Origin: Micropruina sp.
Lineage (GTDB): Bacteria; Actinomycetota; Actinomycetes; Propionibacteriales; Propionibacteriaceae
DNA: 32,236 nt
Direction of reading: 5' to 3'
Assembly: GCF_027492755.1 (NCBI RefSeq)
Contig: NZ_JAPUED010000204.1
Span: 1-32,236 of the forward strand
Position numbers and translations under genes: made by a program. The notes beneath the pieces were generated by a model. The model saw nothing but the letters and a program-made list of their open reading frames with translations, did no database searches and was not told the DNA's origin. Shown piece after piece: positions 14,217 through 22,240 of this stretch (position 1 is the stretch's first letter; the number at the start of each line of letters is the position of its first letter).

Positions 14217-16028
14217 CTAGTCGCGGCTGTAGACCAGCAGGCTGTACGGCGCGATGGCCAGCGCGGCATGGGCCGGCATGCCGTCGTAGTCGCCGGCGAC
14301 CGCCTCCAGATCGAAGGAATCGAAGTCGCCGAAATCGTCGGAGTAGATCGTCGCGTCGCTGTTGAACCGCAGGCGCCACACTCCCGGCGACGGCATGCCG
14401 ATGGTGTAGTTCCCCCGTGGCTGCGAGCCGAGGTTGACCACCACGACGACATCGTCGCGAGCACCGTGGTCCCACCAGCGCTGGAACGCGATCATGTTGT
14501 TGTCGTCGTGGGCATGGAGGATCCGCAGCCCCGACCCCATCAGGCCCTTGGTGGTGCCGGCCAGATTGCGGCGCAGCGCGATCAGGTCGCGGTACAGCCG
14601 GACGATGCCGTGATACTCGGCGTCGAGGCTCCAGTCCAGGCCGACGTCGTCGCGGAACCAGCCACCCTGCAGGAACTCCTGGCCCTGGAAGATCATCGGA
14701 ATGCCCGGTGCGGTGAACACCAGCCCGGCGCCCAGCGTCGATCGCTTCTGCGCCCAGTAGCCCTCCGGGTCGGCGGGGTCGATCTCTTGAGGAACCCGGG
14801 CCCGGCCGTTGGCCACCTCGTCGTGCGACTCGGTGTAGATCACCCGCGCGTAGGTGTCGCCGTAGTTGTTGGCGATGGCGCCGGTCACCGCCGGAACCGA
14901 GCGGTAGGCGTCGTCGGCAACGATGATCGCGGCGCGCACCGGATGCACGAAATCGGCCTCCCACTGGGCGTGATAGGCCGCGCCGTCGGGCCCGGTGCTG
15001 GTCACCGCGGGGTCGCGGTGCAGGTCTTCGGCGATGGTGATCGCGTCGGGGAACTCCTGCCGGACGGCGCGGTTGACCCAGCTCTGCAGACTCCAGCCGT
15101 CGGGCAGGTCGAAGTCGGCATCGGCATCGACCGAACGCATGTAGGGGGTCATGTCGAAGCGCAGGCCGTCGACGTGGTAGTCGCGCAGCCACATGAACGC
15201 GTTGTCGCGGATGAACTGACGAACCTCGCCCCGGCCGTAGTCGGGACGGGTGTCGCCCCACGGCGTGTTGGAGCGCCAGTCGTTGTAGAAGTAGATGCCG
15301 CCCTTGCCGTTCTCGGACCAGCCGTCGAACTGCCACAGGTCGAGGTCGGACGGGCCGAAGTGGTTGTAGACGACGTCCATGATCACCGCGAGACCGGCCT
15401 TGTGCGCCTCGCGGATCAGAGTCTTCAGGGCGTCCGGGCCGCCGTAAGCGCTTTCCACGGCGAAGATGTGCGCCGGGTTGTAGCCCCAGGAGAAGTCGCC
15501 GGCGAACTCCGCCGACGGCATCAACTGCAGCGCGCTGACCCCCAGCCGCCGGAAGTGGTCGAGGTTGGCCCGGACCTCGTCGAACTTGCCGACCTGCCCG
15601 GGCTCGGCGGGGGCGAACGAGCCGACGTGCAACTCGTAGATCACCAGATCGTTGTGTGGCGGGCAGACGAACGCGTCGCCCTGCCAGTCGAATGCGGCAT
15701 GGTCGTAGACCACCCCGTTGCCGACCGAGTTGGTGACCTGGAATGCGTACGGGTCGATCCGGTCCAGCTCGTGGTCGGCATTGACGATCCGGTACTTGAA
15801 GTCGGCCCCGGGACGTACACCCGGCGCGAACGTGTACCAGTACCCGTTGCCCTCTGACGTCAATGGATCCGCGTCGCCCGACCAGTCGTTGAAATCGCCC
15901 CGGACGGCGACGGAATCGGCATGCGGCGCCCACACCCGGAAGCCGACCCCGTCCGCGGTGACGATCGCACCCATCCCGGCCAACGGCTCAGCCGGTGGAG
16001 TGCTGCTGGTGGGTGCGGAGGCGTCCAT
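14217..16028 (-). CDS. GH13 alpha-amylase-family protein, branching-enzyme-like, with N-terminal CBM48
   Basis: The protein has 603 residues. A CBM48/isoamylase-N domain (about 18-110, VGFRVWAPHADSVAVRGDFNDW) precedes a GH13 barrel. Conserved regions are DVVYNH (218-223), DGLRFDM with nucleophile D292, IAED with acid/base E334, and ESHDEV with D403. The all-beta C-terminal domain ends near PYSLLVYSRD. The layout fits glucan branching enzymes or related alpha-glucan hydrolases/transferases acting on glycogen or maltodextrins. The ESHDEVANGR stretch and the short length argue against TreZ and against a full GlgB. No other glycogen gene is nearby, so the substrate is open. ATG 16028 lies seven bases after a TACGTT -10 box, consistent with leaderless transcription, whereas in-frame codons farther upstream would overlap the divergent lipoprotein gene. 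Confidence 0.85.
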   Translation of the reverse strand: MDASAPTSSTPPAEPLAGMGAIVTADGVGFRVWAPHADSVAVRGDFNDWSGDADPLTSEGNGYWYTFAPGVRPGADFKYRIVNADHELDRIDPYAFQVTNSVGNGVVYDHAAFDWQGDAFVCPPHNDLVIYELHVGSFAPAEPGQVGKFDEVRANLDHFRRLGVSALQLMPSAEFAGDFSWGYNPAHIFAVESAYGGPDALKTLIREAHKAGLAVIMDVVYNHFGPSDLDLWQFDGWSENGKGGIYFYNDWRSNTPWGDTRPDYGRGEVRQFIRDNAFMWLRDYHVDGLRFDMTPYMRSVDADADFDLPDGWSLQSWVNRAVRQEFPDAITIAEDLHRDPAVTSTGPDGAAYHAQWEADFVHPVRAAIIVADDAYRSVPAVTGAIANNYGDTYARVIYTESHDEVANGRARVPQEIDPADPEGYWAQKRSTLGAGLVFTAPGIPMIFQGQEFLQGGWFRDDVGLDWSLDAEYHGIVRLYRDLIALRRNLAGTTKGLMGSGLRILHAHDDNNMIAFQRWWDHGARDDVVVVVNLGSQPRGNYTIGMPSPGVWRLRFNSDATIYSDDFGDFDSFDLEAVAGDYDGMPAHAALAIAPYSLLVYSRD

Positions 16029-16035
16029 GGCAGAC

Positions 16036-16041
16036 AACGTA
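16036..16041 (-). promoter_or_regulatory. Leaderless-type -10 box of the GH13 gene
   Basis: On the minus strand TACGTT is seven bases before ATG 16028, and no ribosome site is present. It shares an 82-base divergent region with the lipoprotein promoter. Confidence 0.45.
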
Positions 16042-16097
16042 CCGGTGAGGGCTGACAGTCTCGGCGAGGCCGCGAAGGCGCCTGGTGCGCCGCCACC

Positions 16098-16103
16098 TAT
16101 CTT
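16098..16103 (+). promoter_or_regulatory. Leaderless-type -10 box of the lipoprotein gene
   Basis: TATCTT is seven bases before ATG 16111. The only purine-rich stretch (GGAGG at 16105-16109) is one base from the ATG, too close for ribosome binding, which supports a leaderless start. Confidence 0.45.
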
Positions 16104-16110
16104 TGGAGGC

Positions 16111-16770
16111 ATGGCCTTTTTGTTGCGCGCGTTGAGTGTGGCCGGCGCCGCCCTGGTACTGACCGCCTGCGCCACCACTCCGCCGCCCGCGGTGACCGTC
16201 GCGCCGTCGGCCGGCCCGGTCAGCACCGACGCCGCGACACCCACCCCGTCCGGCTCGGTCTCGCCGGTGCCCAGCACAGACGCGTCGGTTCCCGCCGACT
16301 CGGTGGTGCTCGGGCCGAAGGGCGTCTCCGGCGCCGACTTCGGTGCCGCCGAGGCACAGGTGGTGGCGCTGCTCACCGACAAGGCCGGCAAGGCCGACGA
16401 GTCCTACACCGGGCCGGTGTGCGAGCTCGACGACGCCACCCCCTACGGTCGGCAGCTGCAGTACGGCCAGACCAGGTTCCTGTTCCAGAGCAAGGCCAAG
16501 GGCAGCAAAGCCTCGCCGCGCACCTTCACCGGTTGGGTGAGCGATCTGGACGCCCCACTGAACAAATCGCTGAAGCTCGCCGACGGCTATCCGGCGAACC
16601 CGAGCTTCGCCGCGCTCAAGACGGCCTTCCCGGCCGGGAAACAGAGCACCATCCACCTCGGTGACTCGTCGGTGCACGTGTTCCGCACGCCCGAGGGCAT
16701 CTGGTACCGCGGTTACACCAAGAAGGCCCCGGACGCCGTGGGCGCCGGCCCGATGGGCACCTGCGAATAG
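16111..16770 (+). CDS. Secreted lipoprotein of unknown function, partner of the adjacent kinase gene
   Basis: The protein has 219 residues. A lipoprotein signal peptide ends in the lipobox LTAC (cysteine at residue 20), followed by a Pro/Ser/Thr-rich linker (about 21-68) and a compact domain of about 150 residues. That domain contains two more cysteines (PVCELD and the final GTCE) that may pair. I do not recognise the domain. The mature protein would be lipid-anchored outside the membrane. The stop overlaps the GTG of the Ser/Thr kinase (TAGTG at 16768-16772), so both are translated together, and the lipoprotein could be a ligand-binding partner or a regulator of the kinase. A TTG at 16120 is an alternative start but fits a leaderless promoter less well. 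Confidence 0.75.
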   Translation: MAFLLRALSVAGAALVLTACATTPPPAVTVAPSAGPVSTDAATPTPSGSVSPVPSTDASVPADSVVLGPKGVSGADFGAAEAQVVALLTDKAGKADESYTGPVCELDDATPYGRQLQYGQTRFLFQSKAKGSKASPRTFTGWVSDLDAPLNKSLKLADGYPANPSFAALKTAFPAGKQSTIHLGDSSVHVFRTPEGIWYRGYTKKAPDAVGAGPMGTCE

Positions 16771-18215
16771 TGGCGGGACAGTTGCTGGCGGGGCGCTACC
16801 GCCTGGAGAACGAGATCGGTGCCGGAGGCATGGGACGGGTGTGGCGAGCCCGTGACGTCCGGCTGGACCGTGAGGTGGCGGTCAAAACCGTCGACCTGGC
16901 GCGGGTCAGCGACCCTTCCATCGCCGGCCGCTTCCAACGCGAGATCGTGCTCACCGCCAAGCTGACCAGTCCGCACACCGTCACCGTGTTCGACGGCGGC
17001 GTCGACGGCGGCACCGCCTACCTGGTGATGGAACTGCTGCACGGCGAGTCGCTGGCCGACACCATCGCTCGCAGCGGGCCGCTGAGCCTGGCCCAGACCC
17101 TGGACGTCGCCCGGCAGGTCACCCTCGGACTGTCCGCCGCGCACGCGATCGGCCTGGTGCATCGCGACATCAAGCCGGCCAACGTGATGCGCAGCGGCGG
17201 GCGGGTGAAACTGCTCGACTTCGGCATCGCGCAGCTGACCGGGCAGGCCGATCCGCACCTGACGGCACCGTCGATGACCATCGGCACCGCGGCCTACATG
17301 TCGCCCGAGCAGGCCTCAGGTCGCCCGGTCGATGCCTCCACCGACCTGTACGCGCTGGGCTGCCTGATCATGACCATGATGACCGGACGCCCGCCGTTCG
17401 ACGGCGACCAGGCCGTCATGGTGGCGTCCAGCCAGATCAATGAGGTGCCGCCGCGGCTGCTGAGTCGGCGTCCGGATGCTCCGCAGGCCCTGGACGCCCT
17501 GGTCGGCCGGCTGCTGGCCAAGAACCCGGCCGAGCGCCCCGACACCGAGGCGGTACTGCGGGCACTGGACCAGATCGCCGCCGACCCCAACGCCCGGACG
17601 GCTCCGCTGCCGATGCCACCGGCGGCGCCGCCGACGACCGCATCGGTGCCGCGACCGGTCGCGGCACCCTCGGGAGCGCCCCCGCAGGCAACCCGTCCCT
17701 ACACCCAGGTGAACGCGCCGTCGCCGGCCGCCGCCCGCGCCATCGAGGCACTCCAGCCCCCCGGCTCGTGGTGGATCGCCGGCGTCCTGGTCGGCCTGAT
17801 GGCGGCGATCCTGGCCGGCAGCATCGCGGCGAACCTGACCGGGCTGGCCACCGCGCAGTTGTTCAGCGGCCAGCCGAGCCGGTCGGCGACCACGTCGGCG
17901 AAGCCGTCGTCCAGCCCGTCGAAGCGCACCAGCCCGACGGCCAAGACGACGCCCACCGCGCCCGATCCTGGCAAGGTGGTCGGCCTGGCGGCGGCGCTGG
18001 AGGGCGTCCGCTTTGCGTTGAATGCACTGCCCGACAGCGACGCCAAGACCGAGCTGCTCGACGACTGGAAGCTGGCCAGCGCGCGGATCGCGGCCGGCCA
18101 GACTCCCAAAGTGACCCTGTCCGCCTTCAAAAAGTCAGTCCGGAACTCGGAGCTCGGGGTCCTCGAACGCCAAGCGGTGCTGGCCGCGACAGGGCTGGTC
18201 GGTCAGCTGCTCTAG
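16770..18215 (+). CDS. Membrane Ser/Thr protein kinase (PknB-type kinase domain, no PASTA repeats)
   Basis: The protein has 481 residues. The kinase domain (about 10-270) is complete: glycine loop IGAGGMGRVW, invariant K39 (VAVKTV), catalytic loop HRDIKPAN (H131-D133), DFG at 150-152 and the activation-segment end YMSPEQ. A Pro/Ala-rich juxtamembrane linker follows (about 271-330), then one membrane segment (about 334-358). The extracellular part of about 120 residues has a Ser/Thr/Pro-rich stalk and a small helical end. PASTA or other known sensor domains are not visible, so the signal is unknown. The kinase probably autophosphorylates and acts on cytoplasmic targets. It begins with GTG, overlapping the lipoprotein stop, and ends four bases from the convergent peptidase gene. 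Confidence 0.93.
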   Translation: MAGQLLAGRYRLENEIGAGGMGRVWRARDVRLDREVAVKTVDLARVSDPSIAGRFQREIVLTAKLTSPHTVTVFDGGVDGGTAYLVMELLHGESLADTIARSGPLSLAQTLDVARQVTLGLSAAHAIGLVHRDIKPANVMRSGGRVKLLDFGIAQLTGQADPHLTAPSMTIGTAAYMSPEQASGRPVDASTDLYALGCLIMTMMTGRPPFDGDQAVMVASSQINEVPPRLLSRRPDAPQALDALVGRLLAKNPAERPDTEAVLRALDQIAADPNARTAPLPMPPAAPPTTASVPRPVAAPSGAPPQATRPYTQVNAPSPAAARAIEALQPPGSWWIAGVLVGLMAAILAGSIAANLTGLATAQLFSGQPSRSATTSAKPSSSPSKRTSPTAKTTPTAPDPGKVVGLAAALEGVRFALNALPDSDAKTELLDDWKLASARIAAGQTPKVTLSAFKKSVRNSELGVLERQAVLAATGLVGQLL

Positions 18216-18219
18216 CCGG

Positions 18220-19554
18220 TCAGCCGGCCTCACCAGCCAGCCGGGCCAGCAGCAGCGCTTCGGCCTTGCAGGCCTTGGCGAAGTCGCCCAGATGCAGCGA
18301 CTCGTCGATGCCGTGCATCCGCGAATCGGGGTCGCACACCGCCGTGACCACGATCTCGGCGGCCGGGAAGGCCTGCTGGAAGTCGGCCACCATCGGAATC
18401 GAGCCGCCCTGCCCGGTGAACACCGGCTCAACGCCCCATGCCTCGACGAACGCCGCCCGGGCCGCGTCGGCGAACGGGCCCTGGAACGGCACGGTGGTGC
18501 CGGAACCCTTGGTTCCATCGCTGACCCGCACCCGGGCACCCCAGGGCGCGTGCTGCTGCAGATGTGTGGTCAGCGCGGCCAGTGCCTGACCGGGGTCGGC
18601 GTCCGGGGCGATCCGTACGCTCACCTTGGCCCGCGCCGACGGCGCCAGCGTGTTCGAGGCGTCGGCGACGCTGGTGGCGTCGATGCCGATCACGGTGGCG
18701 GTCGGCTTGGTCCACAGCCGTCCGGCGATCGGGCCCTCGCCGAGCAGCCGGACGCCGTCGAGCGCCCCGCTCTCGGCGCGCAGCCGGCTCTCCGGGTAGT
18801 CCAGCTCAGGGTCGGGCATCGCGCTCAGCCCCTCGATCGCGACGTTGCCGTCGGCGTCGTGCAGGGTGGCCAGCAGCCGGCACAGCGCGGTCAACGCGTC
18901 GGGGACGGCGCCGCCGTACTGCCCGGAATGCAGCGCATGATCGAGGGTGGACACCTCGACGACGCAGTCGACCAGGCCACGCAGCGTGGTGGTGAACGCG
19001 GGTTCGCCGACATTCCAGTTGCCGGAGTCGGCGATCACGTAGGCGTCGGCGGCGAGCAGGTCACGATGCCGCTCGAGGATCGTGGCCAGCGATGCTGACC
19101 CGATCTCTTCCTCACCCTCGACGAACAGTGTGACGCCCACCGGCGGTTTGCCGCCGAAAGCCCGCAACGCGGCCAGGTGCACCATCACACCTGCCTTGTC
19201 GTCGGCCACGCCGCGGCCGAAGAGCCGTCCGTCGGCCTCGCGTACCGCGAACGGATCGGACGTCCACAGCGCGACGTCGCCGGTGGGTTGCACGTCGTGA
19301 TGCGCGTACAGACAGACCGTCGGAGCGCCGACCGGACCGGGGAAGCGGGCGATCACCGCCGGCTGCCCGCCCTCGGTGACGATCCGGACGTCGTCGCAAC
19401 CGAGCGCCCGGATCTGCGCCACGACCCACTCGGCGCTCTGCTGCACGTAGCCGGCATGGGTCGGCAGGGCGCTCACCGACGGGATCGCCACCAGGGCGGC
19501 CAAGTCGTCGACAACGGAAGGGAGGACGGCGTCCACGGCGTCACTGACATTCAT
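18220..19554 (-). CDS. M20-family metallodipeptidase
   Basis: The protein has 444 residues. Zinc ligands and catalytic residues of the M20 dipeptidase/ArgE group are in place: YAHHDVQP (H86), GVADDKAG (bridging D118), VEGEEEIGS (catalytic E148, ligand E149), ADSGNW (D176), and a histidine in RMHGIDES near the C-terminus. A dimerisation lid domain separates the two halves (about 190-310). It should hydrolyse dipeptides or N-acylated amino acids in the cytoplasm, and no signal peptide is present. A TAGGGT -10 box ends six bases before ATG 19554, suggesting a leaderless transcript. Its 3' end converges on the kinase gene with only four bases between the stops. The exact substrate cannot be assigned. 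Confidence 0.93.
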   Translation of the reverse strand: MNVSDAVDAVLPSVVDDLAALVAIPSVSALPTHAGYVQQSAEWVVAQIRALGCDDVRIVTEGGQPAVIARFPGPVGAPTVCLYAHHDVQPTGDVALWTSDPFAVREADGRLFGRGVADDKAGVMVHLAALRAFGGKPPVGVTLFVEGEEEIGSASLATILERHRDLLAADAYVIADSGNWNVGEPAFTTTLRGLVDCVVEVSTLDHALHSGQYGGAVPDALTALCRLLATLHDADGNVAIEGLSAMPDPELDYPESRLRAESGALDGVRLLGEGPIAGRLWTKPTATVIGIDATSVADASNTLAPSARAKVSVRIAPDADPGQALAALTTHLQQHAPWGARVRVSDGTKGSGTTVPFQGPFADAARAAFVEAWGVEPVFTGQGGSIPMVADFQQAFPAAEIVVTAVCDPDSRMHGIDESLHLGDFAKACKAEALLLARLAGEAG

Positions 19555-19560
19555 GGCGGC

Positions 19561-19566
19561 ACCCTA
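19561..19566 (-). promoter_or_regulatory. Leaderless-type -10 box of the M20 peptidase gene
   Basis: TAGGGT on the minus strand lies six bases before ATG 19554. The spacing matches pdxH and thrC. Confidence 0.45.
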
Positions 19567-19681
19567 CTCGGCATCCCTGACAGTTCCCGGAGTCACCCGG
19601 TGGGAGGTTGAACGCCGCTCATGGGCGCGTCAGGCTGGACGCTCACACGTCACCACCAGTGCGCACTCAGGAGCAACAGCC

Positions 19682-20059
19682 ATGCCCAGCAACACCCGCA
19701 TCACCCCGAACAAGGTCGGCAAGGTCGCGACCAAGGTGGCCACCGAAGCCGCCTACGTCATCACCGGGCTGGCCGACATCGTCGCCGGCACCGTCCAGGA
19801 CGTCGTCAAGCAGAGCAGGCAGGGTTATACCGACCGTCGCGCCGCCGGGGATCGTCCGGTCGCCGACTACGCGCGGCAGGTGCCGCAGCAGATGAAGGGT
19901 TTCGTCGACGAGATCAAGGAGGCCTACGTCGGGCTCTCCGCCCGTGGCCGCACGGTCTTCGCCGACGGCTTCTCCTCGACCGCACACCGGCCGGCCCGTG
20001 CTGCGGACGAGGCTCCCGGCGAGACGACGCAGGACTACCAGCAGCCGCCGACCAACTGA
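19682..20059 (+). CDS. Small helical protein of unknown function
   Basis: The protein has 125 residues, preceded by AGGAG (19669-19673) with an 8-nt spacer. Longer in-frame starts upstream lack a ribosome site and would overlap the peptidase promoter. The N-terminal part (about 8-45, KVGKVATKVATEAAYVITGL followed by ADIVAGTVQDVV) looks like an amphipathic or weakly membrane-associated helix. A second helical stretch is at about 65-95 (QMKGFVDEIKEAYVGLSARG), and the C-terminus is polar and disordered (GETTQDYQQPPTN). There are no cysteines. I do not recognise the family; a phasin-like or envelope-associated role is imaginable but unsupported. The formamidase follows after 99 bases with its own ribosome site. 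Confidence 0.7.
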   Translation: MPSNTRITPNKVGKVATKVATEAAYVITGLADIVAGTVQDVVKQSRQGYTDRRAAGDRPVADYARQVPQQMKGFVDEIKEAYVGLSARGRTVFADGFSSTAHRPARAADEAPGETTQDYQQPPTN

Positions 20060-20158
20060 CCCCGGCCGCGGTAACCGGTCCGCAATCGTCCCGCAACGGC
20101 CGCGTCAGACGGGCTCATTACTTTCGTGATCGTCCACCGACGAGCGAAGGAGCCGGCC

Positions 20159-21520
20159 ATGACCACCACCGATCCACACCAGGCGATCGATCCAGTCCGA
20201 GCCGCAGCGGTCATCAAGTCCGGGGTCGGCCGCCGCGGTCTACTGCTGGCCGCCGCCGCGATGGGAGCGGGTTCGAGCCTCGCCGCCGCGTCCGTCACCC
20301 CGGCCGCCGCTCACTCACGTTCCCGCGGCGACTTCTACGAGGGTGTGTTGCAGCCGGGTAAAGGGCGCATCCGAGGCGACCACTACCTGCCCTCGCGCAC
20401 GCCCGATGTGCTGTGGGGATACGTACCGACGGTGCATGCGACGCCGGTGCTGTCGATGCGGTCCGGGCGGACGGTGACCATCGATTCGGTCTCGCACGAG
20501 GGAATTCTCGAGGACCAGGGCCGTGATCCGGTGTCCTGGCTCGGCGGCCACGGCGTGCGGAAGCGCGACGTGCTCACCGACGCCATCGACATTGCCGCCC
20601 ACTACCGGCGGACGGCTCGGAACTTCGATGTCGACGGTCCGCATGTCGTGACCGGACCGATCCGGGTCGAGGGCGCCAAGCCGGGCGACGTGCTCAAGGT
20701 GGAGACTCTCGACCTGCGGGCCCGGGTTCCCTACGGCGTGGTTTCCAGCCGGCACGGCAAGGGCGCACTGGCGATCACGGCGGCCGGGACCGCTCCGGCC
20801 GGCATCACCATCGACGAGGTGATGCCGCCGCACGACACCGACAACCGTGCCTCCGGCATCCCCACCGAGTATCACAACGTGTCCGTGTTCACCGCGGTGC
20901 AGGGCGGCCATGGGGTGATGAGGTCCGGACGGCGTGCGCTGCGGTTCCCACTCAATCCCTTCTTCGGCATGCTCGGCGTCGCGTTCTCGGAGGCGTCCGG
21001 GCTCACCGACGCGAGCGCGAACTCGATTCCGCCGACGCTCGGCGGCGGCAATATCGACATTCGGCATCTGGGTGCGGGCTCCACCTTCTACTTGCCGGTG
21101 TTCGCCGACGGCGCGCTGTTCTATGTCGGCGACCCGCACCACGCGATGGGCGACGGTGAGGTGGCGCTGACCGCGATGGAGGGGTCGCTGCGCGGCACCT
21201 TCCGGCTCACGGTGTGCAAGAAGGGTTCTGGAGACGCGCCCTCGGTGGCGTTCCGCTACCCGTTCGCCGAGACGTCCGATGCCTGGATCCCGATCGGACT
21301 GTCCGATCCGGACGGCAGCGTGGGCGGCCAGGGCAGTGACCTGAACATCGCCATGCGCCGCGCCGTGGTGAACGCCCTCGACTTCCTGGAGCACGACAAG
21401 GGACTCAGCCGCGCAGTGGCCTACGCCTACCTGTCGGCCGCCGCCAACTTCTCGGTCACCCAGGTAGTCGATCGGACGACGGGGGTGCACGGATTGATCC
21501 GCAAGTCGGACCTGCGCTGA
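20159..21520 (+). CDS. Acetamidase/formamidase-family protein with Tat signal
   Basis: The protein has 453 residues. The N-terminus contains twin arginines before a hydrophobic core (GVGRRGLLLAAAAMGAGSS) and an AAAH cleavage region near residue 46, so export through the Tat system is likely. The mature part resembles the FmdA/AmdA family (acetamidase/formamidase), with segments such as VTGPIRVEGAKPGDVLKVE, and VGDPHHAMGDGEVALTAMEG near the metal-site region. Family enzymes hydrolyse formamide, acetamide or short amides to ammonia and the acid, usually in the cytoplasm; an exported, cofactor-folded version is notable. GAAGGAG lies six bases before ATG 20159. A start at 20126 would place the ribosome site inside the gene. 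It converges on the tetR-family gene. Confidence 0.88.
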   Translation: MTTTDPHQAIDPVRAAAVIKSGVGRRGLLLAAAAMGAGSSLAAASVTPAAAHSRSRGDFYEGVLQPGKGRIRGDHYLPSRTPDVLWGYVPTVHATPVLSMRSGRTVTIDSVSHEGILEDQGRDPVSWLGGHGVRKRDVLTDAIDIAAHYRRTARNFDVDGPHVVTGPIRVEGAKPGDVLKVETLDLRARVPYGVVSSRHGKGALAITAAGTAPAGITIDEVMPPHDTDNRASGIPTEYHNVSVFTAVQGGHGVMRSGRRALRFPLNPFFGMLGVAFSEASGLTDASANSIPPTLGGGNIDIRHLGAGSTFYLPVFADGALFYVGDPHHAMGDGEVALTAMEGSLRGTFRLTVCKKGSGDAPSVAFRYPFAETSDAWIPIGLSDPDGSVGGQGSDLNIAMRRAVVNALDFLEHDKGLSRAVAYAYLSAAANFSVTQVVDRTTGVHGLIRKSDLR

Positions 21521-21527
21521 CCCGGCG

Positions 21528-22172
21528 TCAGCGCGGCAGTTCGCGCAGCCCGTCCACCAGGGCATCAGCCAGCCAGCGCTGGTAGTCGTCCGCACTCCAG
21601 CCGCAGCGCCGGACGAGGCGATCGGCGATCTCCGGCGAGGTGAGCGTCCAGATCAGATCGACGGCTCGTTCGAGGTCCATGCCGCCGAGACCGAAGCGCT
21701 GCTGAATGTGCCGCACCACGCCGGTGTTGCCGAATCGGCGCTCGCGGTCGATGGTGGCCAGGAAGGCCCTGAGTTCGGCGTCCGACCCGGCTCCCTCGGC
21801 GAGCACCACCCCGAGCAGCGGCCCGGTGCGCGCCACCAGCATCCGGGCGAACGCCGCGTAGGCGCGCAGCGTCTCCGGGGCGTTGTCGCGGGTGCGGACG
21901 TGGATCATCTCGGGCCGGTCGTTCATCGCGATCGGCTCGTCGTCGCCGGCCAGCAGCGTGTCGTAGACGGCCTTCAGCACCTCGGCCTTGCCGCCGAAGG
22001 TGTTGTAGATGGTCTGTGGGCTGACCCGGGCTGCGCGTGCCAGGGCCGCGATGGTGGTGCCGTGGTAGCCGACCTGCAGGAACCGGTCACGGGCCGCTGC
22101 CAACACCTTCGCCCGGGTCAGTCGCGCGGCCTCCGCGCGGCGCGAATTGTCGTAGCCACGTGTTGACATCAT
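21528..22172 (-). CDS. TetR-family transcriptional regulator
   Basis: The protein has 214 residues. The N-terminal helix-turn-helix domain (about 14-62) has the usual signature: AAARDRFLQVGYHGTTIAAL, ARAARVSPQTIYNTFGGKAE. The C-terminal domain is a ligand-binding helical bundle. It is divergent from the SnoaL-like gene, and a palindromic operator lies between them, so it probably represses both that gene and itself until a small ligand binds. Two ATGs in tandem (22172 and 22169) follow GGGAG almost directly; the second gives slightly better spacing. The ligand is unknown. Confidence 0.92.
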   Translation of the reverse strand: MMSTRGYDNSRRAEAARLTRAKVLAAARDRFLQVGYHGTTIAALARAARVSPQTIYNTFGGKAEVLKAVYDTLLAGDDEPIAMNDRPEMIHVRTRDNAPETLRAYAAFARMLVARTGPLLGVVLAEGAGSDAELRAFLATIDRERRFGNTGVVRHIQQRFGLGGMDLERAVDLIWTLTSPEIADRLVRRCGWSADDYQRWLADALVDGLRELPR

Positions 22173-22191
22173 CTCCCATTCGCTGGATTCT

Positions 22192-22216
22192 TATTCCACT
22201 GGAATATCGTTCCAGT
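22192..22216. promoter_or_regulatory. Palindromic operator between tetR-type and SnoaL-like genes
   Basis: Two overlapping perfect inverted repeats share one half-site. TATTCCA-C-TGGAATA spans 22192-22206, and ACTGGAA-TATCG-TTCCAGT spans 22198-22216. This gives three TTCCA/TGGAA half-sites. The AT-rich block lies 20 bases from one start codon and 24 from the other, so bound repressor would cover both promoters. Confidence 0.7.
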
Positions 22217-22240
22217 CACACTGTATCGAGGGGGAACAGG

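Noticed and set aside
14268..15857. Open frame of 529 codons on the plus strand
   Set aside because: It is antisense to the GH13 gene, whose catalytic motifs are complete on the other strand. The composition is typical of a shadow frame.
18193..18238. Terminator between the kinase and peptidase genes (GGCTGGT and ACCAGCC arms)
   Set aside because: The arms are only 7 bp, are 32 bases apart, lie inside both coding regions, and are expected by chance in such GC-rich DNA.
20315..21595. Open frame of 426 codons on the minus strand
   Set aside because: It is opposite the Tat-exported formamidase and runs into the tetR-type gene. It has no motif.
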